Shown here one piece after another: positions 26,775 through 35,116 of a stretch of DNA of 64,000 bases. The stretch is from NCBI RefSeq assembly GCF_900091725.1, contig NZ_FMBW01000065.1, positions 37,850-101,849 of the forward strand, in the 5' to 3' direction. Source of the stretch: Streptomyces sp. DvalAA-43. GTDB lineage: Bacteria > Actinomycetota > Actinomycetes > Streptomycetales > Streptomycetaceae. The notes under the pieces were generated by a model, which saw only the letters and a list, made by a program, of their open reading frames with translations, ran no database searches and was not told where the DNA came from. The position numbers were made by a program, and so were the translations under genes. The first letter of the stretch is position 1. Every line of letters begins with the position of its first letter.

Positions 26775-27322
26775 ACGCTCCGCAGCCGGAGATGCCCGGC
26801 GGCCCGCCTTGGTCGTCGGGCGGCGACGGGACCCCGGCCCGACTGCGGACGGCGGTCCTGCGCCTGGCCCACGGGCTGCGCGCACCGGCCGAACGGCACG
26901 ACCTGACGCCGAGCCGTCTGACCGCCCTGGGCGTGCTGTCCACCCACGAGCCGCTACGGGTCGGCGACCTGGCCCGCGGCATGGGCATCAGCATGCCCAC
27001 CGCCTCCCGGCTGGTCGACATCCTGGTGGCCGCCGGGTACGTGGACCGCCGCCCCGACCCGCACGACCAGCGCGCCTGTCTCCTCGCCCTCACCCCGGCC
27101 GGCACCGCCGTCCTGGACAGCGTCCGCCGCGAGAGCCTCCAGGACCTGACCGCCCACATCGCCGCGCTGCCCGACGACCAGCTGGATGTGCTCGCCGCCG
27201 CCGTGCCCCTGCTGGACTCACTGGCCCGGCAGCTGGCCCCCGGTGACCTGCCGGCCCCTGAACTCGCCACGCGCCCCACGAACCGGCCGCGTCCCCGAGC
27301 GGGCGGCGACGGGCCTCGCTGA
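26771..27322 (+). CDS. MarR-family regulator coupled to the MFS exporter
   Basis: A 183-residue MarR protein with winged HTH at about residues 60-120 (VGDLARGMGISMPTASRLV, wing RRPDPHDQRACLLALTP). The ATG overlaps the exporter stop by four bases. The usual logic is repression of the exporter operon, relieved by the exported drug; the dyad at 24464-24487 is the likely operator. It is convergent with the sensor kinase gene, separated by only 17 bp. Confidence 0.9.
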   Translation: MNAPQPEMPGGPPWSSGGDGTPARLRTAVLRLAHGLRAPAERHDLTPSRLTALGVLSTHEPLRVGDLARGMGISMPTASRLVDILVAAGYVDRRPDPHDQRACLLALTPAGTAVLDSVRRESLQDLTAHIAALPDDQLDVLAAAVPLLDSLARQLAPGDLPAPELATRPTNRPRPRAGGDGPR

Positions 27323-27339
27323 ACCTCTCCGGCCGACGG

Positions 27340-28716
27340 CTACGGTGCTTGCGTCGGCAGCAGGACGACCATCCGGGTCCCGGGACGGTTGTCCTCGACA
27401 TGGGTGCTGCCGTGGTGGGCGGTGACGATGTCGCGGACGATGGCGAGGCCGAGACCGCTGCCACCGGTGTCCCGTGCCCTGGCGTCGTCCAGGCGGGTGA
27501 ACCGGCCGAAGACGCGCTCACGGTCGGCCTCCGGAATACCGGGACCGTCGTCGGCGACCACCAGCCGAGCGGTGTCGTGCGCCGTACGGAGACTGATGTC
27601 GATACGGGTGGCGGCATGGCGCAGCGCGTTGTCGAGGAGGTTGCGTACGACGCGCGCGAGAGCGTCCTCGTCGCCCGTCAGACGTGCCGCGCCGACGGCG
27701 TGCTGGTCGATGACGAGACGGGTGCGGCTACGGGCCTCGCGTACCTCGGTGAAGACGATCTCGTCCAGGTCCACGGGCCGGGCCCGTAGCCGGGGCCGGG
27801 CGTCGAGCCGGGCGAGCTGGAGGAGGTCGTCGACGAGATGGTTGAGCCGTTCGGTCTCCCGGAGGAGCTCCGGGGCGAGGGTCGGCCAGTGGACGGATTC
27901 CGGGTGGTGGTCGGCGACTTCGAGACGGGTGTGCAGCGTGCTGAGGGGGCTGCGCAGTTCATGGGCGGCGTCCGCGATGAATCGTCGCTGTCGACGGGTG
28001 GCGGCGTCCAGGCGGCCGAGCAGGTCGTTGAAGGTCGTGGCCAGCCGGCCGAGCGCGTCCTTGGCGGGGGGTACGTCGAGGCGGCGGCTCAGGTCGGAGG
28101 CGCTGATCTCGGCGGTCTGGGCGCGCATGGCGTCCACGGGGCGCAGCGCGCGCCCGGTGAACAGCCACACCATGCCGGTGAGCAGGGCGACGACCGCGGG
28201 GACGCCGGTGGCCAGGGCCACGGTGAGTTGTGCCAGCCCGCGGTCGACGCTCTCGGTGGGCAGGGCCACGTACACGGTCACGGGGTCGTGGGACGTGCCC
28301 GCGGGGATGCCGACGGCGCGCCAGGTCCCGTAGTCGTGCTCGGGGATGTCGTGGACGGTGTGGACGCGCGGGTTCCCGGACCGGCCGGCCGGAAAGGTGA
28401 ACGCTCGTGACCGGCCGCGCAGGTTGGGCGAGCTGGCGAGCACCTTTCCCTTGCTGTCGACGATCTGCACGGCGGCTTCCGCGTGGGAGGTGGCCGGTAC
28501 TTCCGCGGTGATCCGGTTGCTGTCCTCGTCCGCGGCCACGACCTGGGCGCGTTGCAGAACGGTCTGGTCGAGGCCGTTGATGAGGCTGGTGTGCAGCCAG
28601 GCGACGAGCAGGAAGGCGGCTCCGGCCAGTCCGGCGGCCATGACCAGGGCCGCGGCGGCGGTCAGTCTCAGCCGCAGCGACCGGCGGGCCCACCAGGATC
28701 GGACGTCTGCGGCCAT
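27340..28716 (-). CDS. Sensor histidine kinase of an OmpR-type two-component system
   Basis: A 458-residue membrane kinase. TM1 lies near residues 15-40, an extracytoplasmic sensor at about 45-160, TM2 at about 165-185 (GVPAVVALLTGMVWLF), then a HAMP domain and the H-box FIADAAHELRSPLSTLHTRL with the phosphorylated His at about residue 250. N-box (RNLLDNALRHA), G1 (DDGPGIP) and G2 (GGSGLGLAIV) follow. It is separated by three bases from the upstream response regulator gene. The signal is unknown; context suggests it controls the membrane synthetase at 30602. Confidence 0.93.
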   Translation of the reverse strand: MAADVRSWWARRSLRLRLTAAAALVMAAGLAGAAFLLVAWLHTSLINGLDQTVLQRAQVVAADEDSNRITAEVPATSHAEAAVQIVDSKGKVLASSPNLRGRSRAFTFPAGRSGNPRVHTVHDIPEHDYGTWRAVGIPAGTSHDPVTVYVALPTESVDRGLAQLTVALATGVPAVVALLTGMVWLFTGRALRPVDAMRAQTAEISASDLSRRLDVPPAKDALGRLATTFNDLLGRLDAATRRQRRFIADAAHELRSPLSTLHTRLEVADHHPESVHWPTLAPELLRETERLNHLVDDLLQLARLDARPRLRARPVDLDEIVFTEVREARSRTRLVIDQHAVGAARLTGDEDALARVVRNLLDNALRHAATRIDISLRTAHDTARLVVADDGPGIPEADRERVFGRFTRLDDARARDTGGSGLGLAIVRDIVTAHHGSTHVEDNRPGTRMVVLLPTQAP

Positions 28717-28719
28717 CGC

Positions 28720-29397
28720 TCACCCCGCGGTGCTGTGGAGCCGGTAGCCGGCGCCGCGGACGGTTTCGATGGTCCGGCGCCCGAACGGGTCGTCGATCTT
28801 CCGTCTGAGATAGCCGACGTACACCTCGACGATGTTGGTGTCGCCGTCGAAGTGCTCGTCCCAGACGTGGGTGAGGATGTCGGTCTTGCTGATCACCTCG
28901 TCGGCATGCCTGAGCAGGTACTCCAGGAGTGCGAACTCCCTCGCCGTCAGGTTGATGTCGTGGTCTCCGCGGCGGCAGTGGTGGCCGGCGGGATCCACGG
29001 CGAGGTCGCCGGCGGTGAGCACGGCGGGCCGGGCGGGTGCGCCACGGCGCAGCAGGGCTCTCAGGTGGGCGACGAGCACCACGTAGGAGAAGGGTTTGCT
29101 CAGATAGTCGTCGGCGCCGAGGTCGAGGGCGTCCGCCTCGTCGTACTCGCCGTCCTTCGCCGTGAGCATCAGGACCGGTGTCCAGATCCTGGCCGCCCTC
29201 AGCCGCTTGAGGACTTCGTATCCGGACAGTTCGGGCAGCATGATGTCCAGCACGATGACGTCGTAGGGCTGGTGCAGGGCCCGCCACAGTCCGTCGGCTC
29301 CGTCGAGCGCGATGTCGGCGACGAAACCCTCGGCAGCCAGTCCGTCGGCGATCGCGTCGGCGAGTGCGGGCTCGTCCTCGGTGATCAGCATCCTCAT
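28720..29397 (-). CDS. OmpR-family response regulator
   Basis: A 225-residue regulator. The receiver domain has acidic residues in ITEDEPAL, phospho-acceptor Asp51 in VIVLDIMLPE and Lys101 in MLTAKDG. The winged-helix output domain has the INLTAREFALLEYLLRH and YVGYLRRKI segments. GAGG with five-base spacing supports the ATG at 29397 over an upstream in-frame ATG. OmpR-type dimers bind direct repeats with about 11-bp spacing. Exactly such repeats (CTCAG-N6-CTCAG) lie before this gene, before the small gene at 29546 and before the synthetase at 34645. Confidence 0.93.
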   Translation of the reverse strand: MRMLITEDEPALADAIADGLAAEGFVADIALDGADGLWRALHQPYDVIVLDIMLPELSGYEVLKRLRAARIWTPVLMLTAKDGEYDEADALDLGADDYLSKPFSYVVLVAHLRALLRRGAPARPAVLTAGDLAVDPAGHHCRRGDHDINLTAREFALLEYLLRHADEVISKTDILTHVWDEHFDGDTNIVEVYVGYLRRKIDDPFGRRTIETVRGAGYRLHSTAG

Positions 29398-29444
29398 GGT
29401 GACCTCACGCTCCACCATAGCCCCGGGCGGAATGCGCCGTTCCC

Positions 29445-29460
29445 TGAAAGGACGCTGAGG
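29445..29460 (-). promoter_or_regulatory. Direct repeat, response-regulator box 1 (autoregulation)
   Basis: On the regulator's coding strand it reads CTCAGCGTCCTTTCAG: two CTCAG/TTCAG halves with 11-bp spacing, about 50 bp before the response regulator start. Confidence 0.65.
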
Positions 29461-29472
29461 AAGGCGCCGGTC

Positions 29473-29488
29473 CTCAGCCTCTTCTCAG
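29473..29488 (+). promoter_or_regulatory. Direct repeat, response-regulator box 2
   Basis: CTCAGCCTCTTCTCAG, two perfect CTCAG halves 11 bp apart, reading toward the small gene at 29546, about 58 bp before its start. Confidence 0.7.
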
Positions 29489-29545
29489 TGCCCCGGTCAC
29501 AGGCTGGAGGTGTTCATCAGGGAAGAACGAACGAGGAGACGGACG

Positions 29546-29743
29546 ATGAGCGACCTCAGAGACGAACGCCGGAACAGGCACGAGAGCGTCCCGGAGCGTA
29601 CGCGGTACGACGGGCGTCGCGACCGCCGGACCACCGACGAACGGCGGGACGGCAGGCGGCCCGAAGGACGGCGGGAGACGGACGCCGAGGAACGGGAGCG
29701 TCTGACCCGGGCCGCGCGTGTCGCTGATCAGCCACTGCGCTGA
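29546..29743 (+). CDS. Small, highly charged hypothetical protein
   Basis: A 65-residue protein, MSDLRDERRNRHESVPERT onwards, almost entirely Arg, Glu and Asp, with no membrane segment or recognisable domain; probably disordered. A good GGAG site lies eight bases before the ATG. It is divergent from the two-component genes and has its own CTCAG-N6-CTCAG box, so it may be a target or feedback component of that system. A strong hairpin follows. A real gene is likely because of the signals around it, not because of homology. Confidence 0.6.
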   Translation: MSDLRDERRNRHESVPERTRYDGRRDRRTTDERRDGRRPEGRRETDAEERERLTRAARVADQPLR

Positions 29744-29770
29744 ACGGCGGTGCGATCGACCGCGGACATC

Positions 29771-29821
29771 GGGAGACGCACCCGGCCGGCCCGGAAGACG
29801 GGCCGGCCGGGTGCGTCTCCC
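29771..29821. terminator. 23-bp perfect hairpin terminator
   Basis: Arms 29771-29793 and 29799-29821 pair without mismatch around a GAAGA loop, 28 bp after the small gene's stop. Confidence 0.85.
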
Positions 29822-29839
29822 GACGACGTCGGAAGGCCC

Positions 29840-29898
29840 GTGGGACACGGAGTGCCCCGTCACCCACGTCATGGGTGACGGGGCACTCCGTGTCCCAC
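29840..29898. terminator. 27-bp perfect hairpin terminator
   Basis: Arms 29840-29866 and 29872-29898 pair perfectly around a CGTCA loop, directly after the stop of the BPL_N gene (29907, leftward). With the neighbouring hairpin it insulates two convergent transcripts. Confidence 0.85.
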
Positions 29899-29906
29899 CC
29901 CCGGTC

Positions 29907-30590
29907 TCACTCCCGCATCACGGCTTCGACCAGGTCCTCGGCCAGGTCCAGGGTGTGCTGAACCGGCAGGCCGTGGTCGGTGTACCAGTCCGCGGTCGCC
30001 TCGGGGTGCGGCCCGGTGACCGCCACGCGGCCGTTGCCGTACCCGGTCACGAGGGCGGCGACGGTCCCGTTGTCGTAGGTGGCGAGGATCCTCGCGTCGG
30101 CGCCCTCGTCGAGCTCGAAGAGGGGGCCGTCCTGGAAGTACACGGTGCGCCGGCTGCCGCGCCATGTCACCGGGACCACCGTGTCGCGCTCGTCGTGGAC
30201 CGTGGCGCCCGGGGAGGAGATGTACTGGTCGGTGTCGCCGGGCAGCAGGCCGAAGCCCGGAGTGGCTCCGGCGAGGTAGCCGCCCAGGCAGAAGCCCAGA
30301 TAGCGCCCGCCGTGCTGGACGAAGTCCCGCACGGCCCGGCGCTGCCAGCGCAGTCTCCGGTAGGCGGAGTCGAGTGTGCCGCCGCCGGGCTGGGCGTACA
30401 GCGTGGCGTGGGACAGGGTCCGAGCCGTCAGGGGGAGCACCTCGTCGGGCCCGGTGAAGCGGACGTCCAGATTCCATGGTGTGGCGGCGAGGAGTCCCGC
30501 GACCGCCTCGGGGCAGCCGGGCTGCGAGGCCGGTCCCCGGTAGACGAGGGCCAGGAGGCGCTGCCCGGTGGCGGCTCCGTCGTGTGTCAT
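29907..30590 (-). CDS. BPL_N-domain protein (glutamine-amidotransferase fold), partner of the Pls-like synthetase
   Basis: A 227-residue protein resembling the N-terminal domain of eukaryotic biotin-protein ligase (BPL_N), a class I amidotransferase-like fold. It has YAQPGGGTL, the nucleophile-elbow Cys in GRYLGFCLGGYLAG and a late VTGPHPEA segment in the place of the usual His-Glu region. Many members are thought to be amidohydrolase- or amidase-like; no activity is proven here. It begins 11 bp after the synthetase stop and shares its operon, so it may trim, release or edit the polymer made by that synthetase (inference). Confidence 0.75.
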   Translation of the reverse strand: MTHDGAATGQRLLALVYRGPASQPGCPEAVAGLLAATPWNLDVRFTGPDEVLPLTARTLSHATLYAQPGGGTLDSAYRRLRWQRRAVRDFVQHGGRYLGFCLGGYLAGATPGFGLLPGDTDQYISSPGATVHDERDTVVPVTWRGSRRTVYFQDGPLFELDEGADARILATYDNGTVAALVTGYGNGRVAVTGPHPEATADWYTDHGLPVQHTLDLAEDLVEAVMRE

Positions 30591-30601
30591 GACGGCCTCC
30601 C

Positions 30602-33600
30602 TCAGCGCCCGGCCGGGGCCGGGTCGCGGGGCGCGGGTGCGGCGGATGCCACGGTGGTCCCTTCGGCCGGGAGCCCCTGCCAGTTCGTTCCCGAGGTCAG
30701 CCGCTCGCCCTTCATGACCAGCGACAGCGCCCCAAGGCGGACGTCGGCGCCGACCATGGTGTCGTAGAGCACGACGGTCCGCGTGCCGATGCTCGCCCCG
30801 GGGCCGATGTTCACCGTCGACATCTTCATCACGCGGTCCTCGAAGAGGTGGCTCTGCAGCGAGACGTTCATGCCGATCTCGGCGTCGTCGCCCACCTCCA
30901 CCAGGTCGAACTCGGTGAGGAACGTGGTACCGATCCAGGTACGCCGTCCGATGCGGGCGCCGAACCGGCGCAGCACCGGCGGCAGGAACGGTGTCCCCAC
31001 CAGGAGGGCCACACCGACCGGGATCGCGGCCGCCTCGAACAGTCCGGTGACGAACTCCGTGCGGCGCACGAACAGGCTCCACAGGGGCTCGACGCGCGGC
31101 CGGTACTTACCCGCGACCACCCACTTGGCGAGCACGCAGTACGCGATGACGGCCAGCGCGGCGCCCATGGCGAGCAGTGGGGAGACCAGCAGGGGCACGA
31201 GCGGCCCGGTGCGGTGGGCGGTGACGGACAGGGCCAGCAGGTACAGGCAGCCGCTGACGGCGAGTACCGAGGCGGGCATGGTGATGCGGAGGAACTCGAT
31301 GGCCAGACGGCCGAGCACGGCCTTGCGGGAGGGCGAGAACGTCAGCCTCTCGGGATACGTCCCGCTGTCCTGGCGTACCGGAAGCCGCAGGGCGGGCGAG
31401 CCCAGCCAGGTGCTGTCGGCGGGCACACGGTCCATGGGCGGGACCGTGCCCACGCCGATCAGGCAGCCCGGTCCGAGCCGCGTCCCGGCCGGGACGAGCG
31501 CCGCGTTGCCGACGAAGGAACGTGCGCCGACCTCGGTCGGTTCAAAGGTCATGCGGCCGGCGGCGAAGGAGGCGACGCCGATGCCGGCCATGTCGGCGAC
31601 GAAACTGCCGTCACCGAGCGTGAGCAGGTCCGGGTCGATGTGCGACACGGTGGACACCTCGGCGCGGCGGCCGATGCGGGCGCCGAGCAGGCGCAGCCAC
31701 GGGGCCGTGTAGAGCGTGGCGTACAGCGAGTTGGTGAACATGAGGCTGTGTTCCAGCAGCTTGTCCGCGATCCACTTGCGTACGCCGAGTGCCGAGCGCG
31801 CCGGGTGGGTTCCCGGGGGTGTCCTCGGCAGGACCATGCGCTTGCCGACCGCGACGGTCAGGCAGACCGTGATCACGAAGACCGGGCCGGCCAGCACGGC
31901 GGCGGCGATTCCGGCGACCGGGCCGACGTACAGCCAGGCCCACCAGAGCAGGGTGACGCTCGGCAGGGCCGCGGCGACCGCGGCCGCCTCCAGCAGGACC
32001 AGACCGAGCAGGACGGCTGCCAGGTGCCGCGGCTGCCAGCGGTCCGTCCCGCCCGGGGTTCCCAGCATCGCCTCGACGGACGGGGACAGGGAGGTGACCG
32101 GACGTGCGGGCGAGCCGGCGCGGCGGGCACCGGCGGGTACGGGGTCGTCCGGGCCGGCCACGGACTGCTCGCCGAGCGCGGACCCGGGTCCCAGGCACGC
32201 GCCGGGTTCACAGACCGCGTTGGCGCCCACGAAGGCCCGCTCGCCGATGGTGATCGGGGCGACCGTGACCCACCCGTCGGAGACCTGCCAGGGCCGCAGT
32301 ACCGCGCCGTAGCCGATCGCGGCGTCGCGGTCGATGCGCAGCAGCGCGGGCAGGCCGACCAGGCTGGTGGCGATGGTGGTGTCGGGGCCGACGTGTGCGC
32401 CCAGGAGCCGTAGGTAGGGGCCCATCAGGGGGGATCCGCTGAGGACCCGCAGGGGACTGATGCCGTGCACGAGCACGTCCAGCACCCACAGCCGCAGATA
32501 GGTCGCTCCCCACAGCGGATAGCGGCCCGGCCTGATGCCCGCCGCCAGTGGCCGGGCGACGGCGACGGGAACGATCCAGCGCACGGCGACATAGCCGGCC
32601 AGCACGGTGAGGGTCGACCACACCGCGCCCCAGCCCGACACCTGGCCGTGGTGGATCGAGTAGGAGAGCGCCACCGGCCCGGTGAGCAGCAGGAGCAGCC
32701 CGTACATCGCCACCAGCTGGGCCACCCCGGCACGCGCGATCCGCCTTCGGCCGTGCCGGAGGGGGGCGGGACGGGGCTGTTCCGCCGGGCCGGGAGGGCC
32801 GGCCGGGGACCCCAGGTGCGCCGCGAGCTTCCGCACGGTGGGGTTCTCGTACAGGTCACGCAGGGTGGCACCGGCCGCACCGGCCTGGTCGCGCAGCGAC
32901 GACACGGCACGGGCGGCGAGCAGGGAGTGACCGCCGAGGTCGGTGAAGAAATCGGCCTCGGCCGACAGCTCCGCGGGGGCGATGCCGAGCACCTGTGCCC
33001 AGGCGTCACGCACCCTGGTCTCCAGCTCCCCGCGGACCGGCACCACGTGTCCGGTACCGGCGAAGCGATGGCCGGCCGGTGGGGGCAGTCGTCTGCGGTC
33101 GGTCTTGCCGCTGGGCATGACCGGCAGTCGGTCGAGGAAGTCCAGGGTCGAGGGCACCATGTAGACGGGCAGCGAGCGGCTCAGGCGCTCGTGCAGCCGG
33201 GCGGTGAGATCGCCGTCGGAGACCTCGCGGTCCTCGGCGCGTACGACGTAGGCGGCGAGGAAGCCGTCGCCGTCGCGCGCACTCCTGAGGGCGGTGCCCG
33301 CCTGGGCGACCCCGGGGTCCTCCATCAGTACGCTGTCGATCTCCTCCAGTGACACGCGGTACCCGCGGATCTTCACCTCCGCGTCGGCCCGGCCGAGGTA
33401 CTCGATCTCCCCGTCGGGGGTCATCCTGCCGAGGTCTCCGGTGCGGTACAGCGTGCCGCCTCCGGGTGCGAGGGGGTGTGCGACGAAGCGGTCGGCGGTC
33501 AGGTCCGGCCGTCCCACGTAACCGCGGGCGAGGCCGGGGCCGCCCAGGCAGATCTCGCCGACGGCGCCCGGTGGTACGGGGCGTCGCCGCTCGTCGAGGA

Positions 33601-34645
33601 GGACGGCCGAGTACGTCGGCAGGGGCCGGCCGATGGTGACCGGCCGCCCCGGCAGGAGTTCCTGCCAGGTCGCCGTCACGGTGGCCTCGGTCGGTCCGTA
33701 CGTGTTGAGCATGCGCCGTCCCGGCCTGCTCCATCGTTCGACGAGTGCGGCGGGGCACGCCTCACCGCCCACCACGATGCTGCGGAGCCGCGGGAGGTCC
33801 TGCGGAATCGTCGCCAGCAGCGTCGGTACGCAGTACAGGACGGTTATCCCGTGCAGTTGGAGGAAGTCGGCGAGTTCGGCACCGAGCCGTCCGGGACCGG
33901 CCGGTCCGGCGACGAGTGTCGCTCCGGCCGCCCAGGTCGGCCAGATCTCCTCGATGGAGAAGTCGAACGAGATCGACATGCCCTGGTAGACCCGGTCCTG
34001 CGGCCGGACACCGTAGACAGGTGCGACGACGCGCAGGAAGTTGCAGATGCTCGACCGGGCGATCTGCACGCCCTTGGGCCTGCCGCTGGACCCGGAGGTA
34101 TAGATGACGTACGCGAGCGGGTCGTCCTCGCCCCGGTCCTCGGTGGGCGGGCGCGAGGACGGCAACAGACCGAATTCCCCGGCGCACGTGTCGACCTCGA
34201 CCACCGGGCAGGCCGGGTGCGGCCCCGCCCATGCGGTGCCGGAGGCGAGAGCGGACGTGGTCAGCACCGCGGAGGCGCCCACGTCACGCAGGATGAAGGC
34301 GACCCGGTCGGGCGGGGCCGCGGGGTCGATCGGAACGAACGCCGCCTCCGCCTTGCAGATGCCCAGCAGGCACACGTACGTCTCCACGGACTGCGGCAGC
34401 AGCAGGGCCACGACACTGCCGGGTCCGATGCCGGTCCGGCGCAGATGGCGGGCGACCTGATTGGCCCGGCGGTCGAGGTCGGCGTAGGTCAGCCGCTGTG
34501 CGCCGCATTCGAGCGCGATGGCGGACGGTGTGCGGTCGCAGGCGGCCTCGAAGAACTGGTTCAGCCGGTCCGCGCCGGTCGTTCTCTCCGGTCCGGTGCG
34601 TTCACCGGCCGGAGGAACGCGCAGCGCAGTGGTACGGGAGGCCAT
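30602..34645 (-). CDS. Pls/PosA-family membrane NRPS (homo-poly-amino-acid synthetase type)
   Basis: A 1347-residue protein with the layout of epsilon-poly-L-lysine synthetase. The A domain (about 1-530; IYTSGSSGRPKGV, SFDFSIEEIW, NTYGPTEATV, YRTGDLG, MPSGKTDRR) is followed by a PCP (LGGHSLLAARA) and six membrane helices in three pairs. Each pair is followed by a left-handed beta-helix/hexapeptide-like soluble domain (GAHVGPDTTI; GARIGRRAEV; GARIGRRTWI). There is no classical condensation or thioesterase domain. In Pls the three tandem domains make isopeptide bonds between diamino acids. By eye the pocket reads about D-F-E-C-V-G-T-V-T-K; the acidic residue at the third position agrees with a basic amino acid, but the substrate is not established. 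Likely controlled by the repeat at 34705-34720. Confidence 0.88.
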   Translation of the reverse strand: MASRTTALRVPPAGERTGPERTTGADRLNQFFEAACDRTPSAIALECGAQRLTYADLDRRANQVARHLRRTGIGPGSVVALLLPQSVETYVCLLGICKAEAAFVPIDPAAPPDRVAFILRDVGASAVLTTSALASGTAWAGPHPACPVVEVDTCAGEFGLLPSSRPPTEDRGEDDPLAYVIYTSGSSGRPKGVQIARSSICNFLRVVAPVYGVRPQDRVYQGMSISFDFSIEEIWPTWAAGATLVAGPAGPGRLGAELADFLQLHGITVLYCVPTLLATIPQDLPRLRSIVVGGEACPAALVERWSRPGRRMLNTYGPTEATVTATWQELLPGRPVTIGRPLPTYSAVLLDERRRPVPPGAVGEICLGGPGLARGYVGRPDLTADRFVAHPLAPGGGTLYRTGDLGRMTPDGEIEYLGRADAEVKIRGYRVSLEEIDSVLMEDPGVAQAGTALRSARDGDGFLAAYVVRAEDREVSDGDLTARLHERLSRSLPVYMVPSTLDFLDRLPVMPSGKTDRRRLPPPAGHRFAGTGHVVPVRGELETRVRDAWAQVLGIAPAELSAEADFFTDLGGHSLLAARAVSSLRDQAGAAGATLRDLYENPTVRKLAAHLGSPAGPPGPAEQPRPAPLRHGRRRIARAGVAQLVAMYGLLLLLTGPVALSYSIHHGQVSGWGAVWSTLTVLAGYVAVRWIVPVAVARPLAAGIRPGRYPLWGATYLRLWVLDVLVHGISPLRVLSGSPLMGPYLRLLGAHVGPDTTIATSLVGLPALLRIDRDAAIGYGAVLRPWQVSDGWVTVAPITIGERAFVGANAVCEPGACLGPGSALGEQSVAGPDDPVPAGARRAGSPARPVTSLSPSVEAMLGTPGGTDRWQPRHLAAVLLGLVLLEAAAVAAALPSVTLLWWAWLYVGPVAGIAAAVLAGPVFVITVCLTVAVGKRMVLPRTPPGTHPARSALGVRKWIADKLLEHSLMFTNSLYATLYTAPWLRLLGARIGRRAEVSTVSHIDPDLLTLGDGSFVADMAGIGVASFAAGRMTFEPTEVGARSFVGNAALVPAGTRLGPGCLIGVGTVPPMDRVPADSTWLGSPALRLPVRQDSGTYPERLTFSPSRKAVLGRLAIEFLRITMPASVLAVSGCLYLLALSVTAHRTGPLVPLLVSPLLAMGAALAVIAYCVLAKWVVAGKYRPRVEPLWSLFVRRTEFVTGLFEAAAIPVGVALLVGTPFLPPVLRRFGARIGRRTWIGTTFLTEFDLVEVGDDAEIGMNVSLQSHLFEDRVMKMSTVNIGPGASIGTRTVVLYDTMVGADVRLGALSLVMKGERLTSGTNWQGLPAEGTTVASAAPAPRDPAPAGR

Positions 34646-34704
34646 GAACTCCCCCTAGTCCGATGCGGAAGGTGCTCGGTCACCTCAAGCTTCGGCAACA
34701 CCGG

Positions 34705-34720
34705 CTGAGAGGAAGCTGAG
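34705..34720 (-). promoter_or_regulatory. Direct repeat, response-regulator box 3, before the Pls-like gene
   Basis: On the synthetase coding strand it reads CTCAGCTTCCTCTCAG, the same spacing and orientation as the boxes at 29445 and 29473, 60 bp before the start. The rest of the 471-bp gap (34646-35116) shows nothing else I can name. Confidence 0.7.
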
Positions 34721-35116
34721 TCCGTCCGGCGACGGACGGGCCGCCCGGCCAGCGGTGCCGGCCGGCCGCCGCCCTCCCCCGCCTCGTTCACACGCTCCAC
34801 GTCCGTCATCCGCGCCACCCCCGGTTCTCGGCCCCGCGGGCGCGTCGTCGCGCGGTCGGGGCGGTCCGGCGCGCACGGCTCCCGGGCCGGTCGTACGCTA
34901 CGCACCCGGCCCGCGCGGGGTGAAGCCGTTCCCACCGGCGTTTCCCGGCGCGGCCCCACCAGCTCACCCGCGATGTCGAGGCCGCCGATTTGCTTCTCCG
35001 GTGCGGAACGTTCACCGGGGTACTTCCACCGATCGGCGGCACGGTTCGGATCATGGGGGTACCGTGTCCGGAACCCGGGCCCGACCTGGCCCTTTCGCCG
35101 CACGAGGTGACACACG

